Below are positions 63,336 through 64,000 of a stretch of 64,000 nt of DNA, one piece after another. This stretch comes from Citromicrobium bathyomarinum (lineage in GTDB: Bacteria > Pseudomonadota > Alphaproteobacteria > Sphingomonadales > Sphingomonadaceae). The translations under genes and the position numbers were made by a program. Positions within the stretch are counted from its first letter, which is position 1; each line of letters starts with the position of its first letter. The notes beneath the pieces were generated by a model. The model ran no database searches and had not been told where the DNA came from. It worked only from the letters and a program-made list of their open reading frames with translations. The stretch spans positions 1-64,000 of the forward strand of contig NZ_JAINWL010000001.1 of assembly GCF_021021475.1 (NCBI RefSeq), written 5' to 3'.

Positions 63336-64000
63336 TTAGCCGACCGACTGGCGGGCGAAGAACACGCGGATCGCGCGGGCAAGAAAACCGGCAAATTCCT
63401 CGCGCCCCTCGTCCGACGATAGCCGCGCGGCATCGTCCGGATTGGTCAGGAAGCCGACTTCGAACAGCACTGCGGGCACATCGGGCGCACGCAGCACCGC
63501 GAGCGCAGCGGAGCGCTGGGTCTGCGAATGGAAGCGATGCCTGCCCTTCCCCTCACGCTCGATCAGCTCGCCGAACTCGCGGCTGGTTTCCTGCACGCGG
63601 CGCTGCGAGAGTTCGACGAGGATGTCGTTCACCGGATCGCTCTGGTTCCTGACCACCACGCCGTTGAGCAGGTCGGCATTGTTCTCGCGATTGGCGAACC
63701 GCGCCGCGGCCTCGCTCGATGCTTCGCGCGACAGGGTGTAGACGCTGGCCCCGAACGCGCTTTCGGAATCGCCCGCGCTGTCTGCGTGGAGCGAGATGAA
63801 CAGGTCGGCATTGAGCCGCCGCGCGATCTCCGGCCGTTCCTGCAGGACAAGGAAAGTATCGTCCTCGCGCGTCAGCGCCACGCGGATGCCGCCTTCCTCG
63901 ATCAGGCGATCCTTCAGCGCCAGCGCCAGTTCCAGCACCACGTCCTTCTCGTACCGGTCTCCCGAGACGGTGCCCGGGTCCTTCCCGCCGTGACCGGCGT
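63336..64000 (-). CDS. N-acetylmuramoyl-L-alanine amidase (Amidase_3), 5' part outside window
   Basis: The frame runs off the right edge; the visible 220 residues contain the zinc-binding AGHGGKDPG at the very edge, SLHADSAG with the second zinc ligand, and FEVGFLTNPDDAARLS with the catalytic Glu. The domain cleaves the stem peptide from peptidoglycan during daughter-cell separation. An ATG at 63941 is only an internal Met. The domain is complete at its C-terminus, and the signal peptide and any AMIN domain would lie beyond 64000. Confidence 0.93.
   Translation of the reverse strand, partial: AGHGGKDPGTVSGDRYEKDVVLELALALKDRLIEEGGIRVALTREDDTFLVLQERPEIARRLNADLFISLHADSAGDSESAFGASVYTLSREASSEAAARFANRENNADLLNGVVVRNQSDPVNDILVELSQRRVQETSREFGELIEREGKGRHRFHSQTQRSAALAVLRAPDVPAVLFEVGFLTNPDDAARLSSDEGREEFAGFLARAIRVFFARQSVG

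Noticed and set aside
1-64000. CRISPR array, insertion sequence or integrase
   Set aside because: No regularly spaced direct repeats and no transposase, recombinase or Cas-like protein among the translated frames.

Overview
The window is a GC-rich, gene-dense piece of an alphaproteobacterial chromosome. Gene content, protein sequences and gene order (PBP1A next to prfB; trp genes next to moaC, moeA and lexA; nuoN followed by birA, coaX, RNase J and a DUF1467 gene; a GTTC-N7-GTTC SOS box; CCTGAGCCTGTCGAAGG-type repeats) point to Sphingomonadales, most likely an Erythrobacter-like marine bacterium. This placement is by eye. I see no phage, transposase, CRISPR array or rRNA. One tRNA gene, Arg(CCT), lies at the left edge.

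Layout. 40-2836: tRNA-Arg, a small secreted collar-domain protein, DUF1178, a nitrilase-family amidase, glutaredoxin, and an Hsp20 gene with a sigma-32-like promoter and a ROSE-type RNA thermometer. 3177-6154 (minus): tpiA-secG-pyrG. 6380-17412 (plus): a PpiD-like chaperone, then a split tryptophan cluster (trpE, trpG, trpD, trpC) with moaC, moeA and SOS-regulated lexA. It is interrupted by a phosphodiester-glycosidase lipoprotein, a proline iminopeptidase and one low-GC opposite-strand orphan. 17406-22439: comEC, gltX, gltA. 22486-27864: a sensor-kinase-like protein and an Hpt-like protein, both lacking the phospho-accepting histidine, plus an unknown protein, all divergent from an 817-residue two-TM coiled-coil protein resembling polar scaffolds such as TipN.

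27904-50527 (minus) is the centrepiece: one very long operon carrying all fourteen complex I genes (nuoA-N), followed by birA, coaX, RNase J and DUF1467. Nine extra genes are embedded between the nuo genes. All nine encode predicted secreted, lipoprotein or small membrane products, and most overlap their neighbours by 4 bases. Four of them, between nuoF and nuoG, are paralogues built from two repeats each, with each repeat carrying two cysteines 34-37 residues apart. I do not recognise this family, and it is the best candidate here for something undescribed.

50655-64000: a coniferyl-aldehyde-type dehydrogenase, a thiolase, a palindromic repeat element, an SH3 protein, a 2-hydroxyacid dehydrogenase, an ammonium channel, an alpha/beta hydrolase, a nitronate-monooxygenase-like flavoprotein with an added cysteine cluster, a lipoprotein with a SAM-methyltransferase fold, prfB, PBP1A and a cell-wall amidase cut by the right edge. 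Functionally the window is mostly core metabolism (respiration, glycolysis and TCA entry, tryptophan, molybdopterin, CTP, CoA and biotin), translation, and cell-wall synthesis. The unusual content is concentrated in the envelope proteins inside nuo and in the pseudo-phosphorelay cluster.
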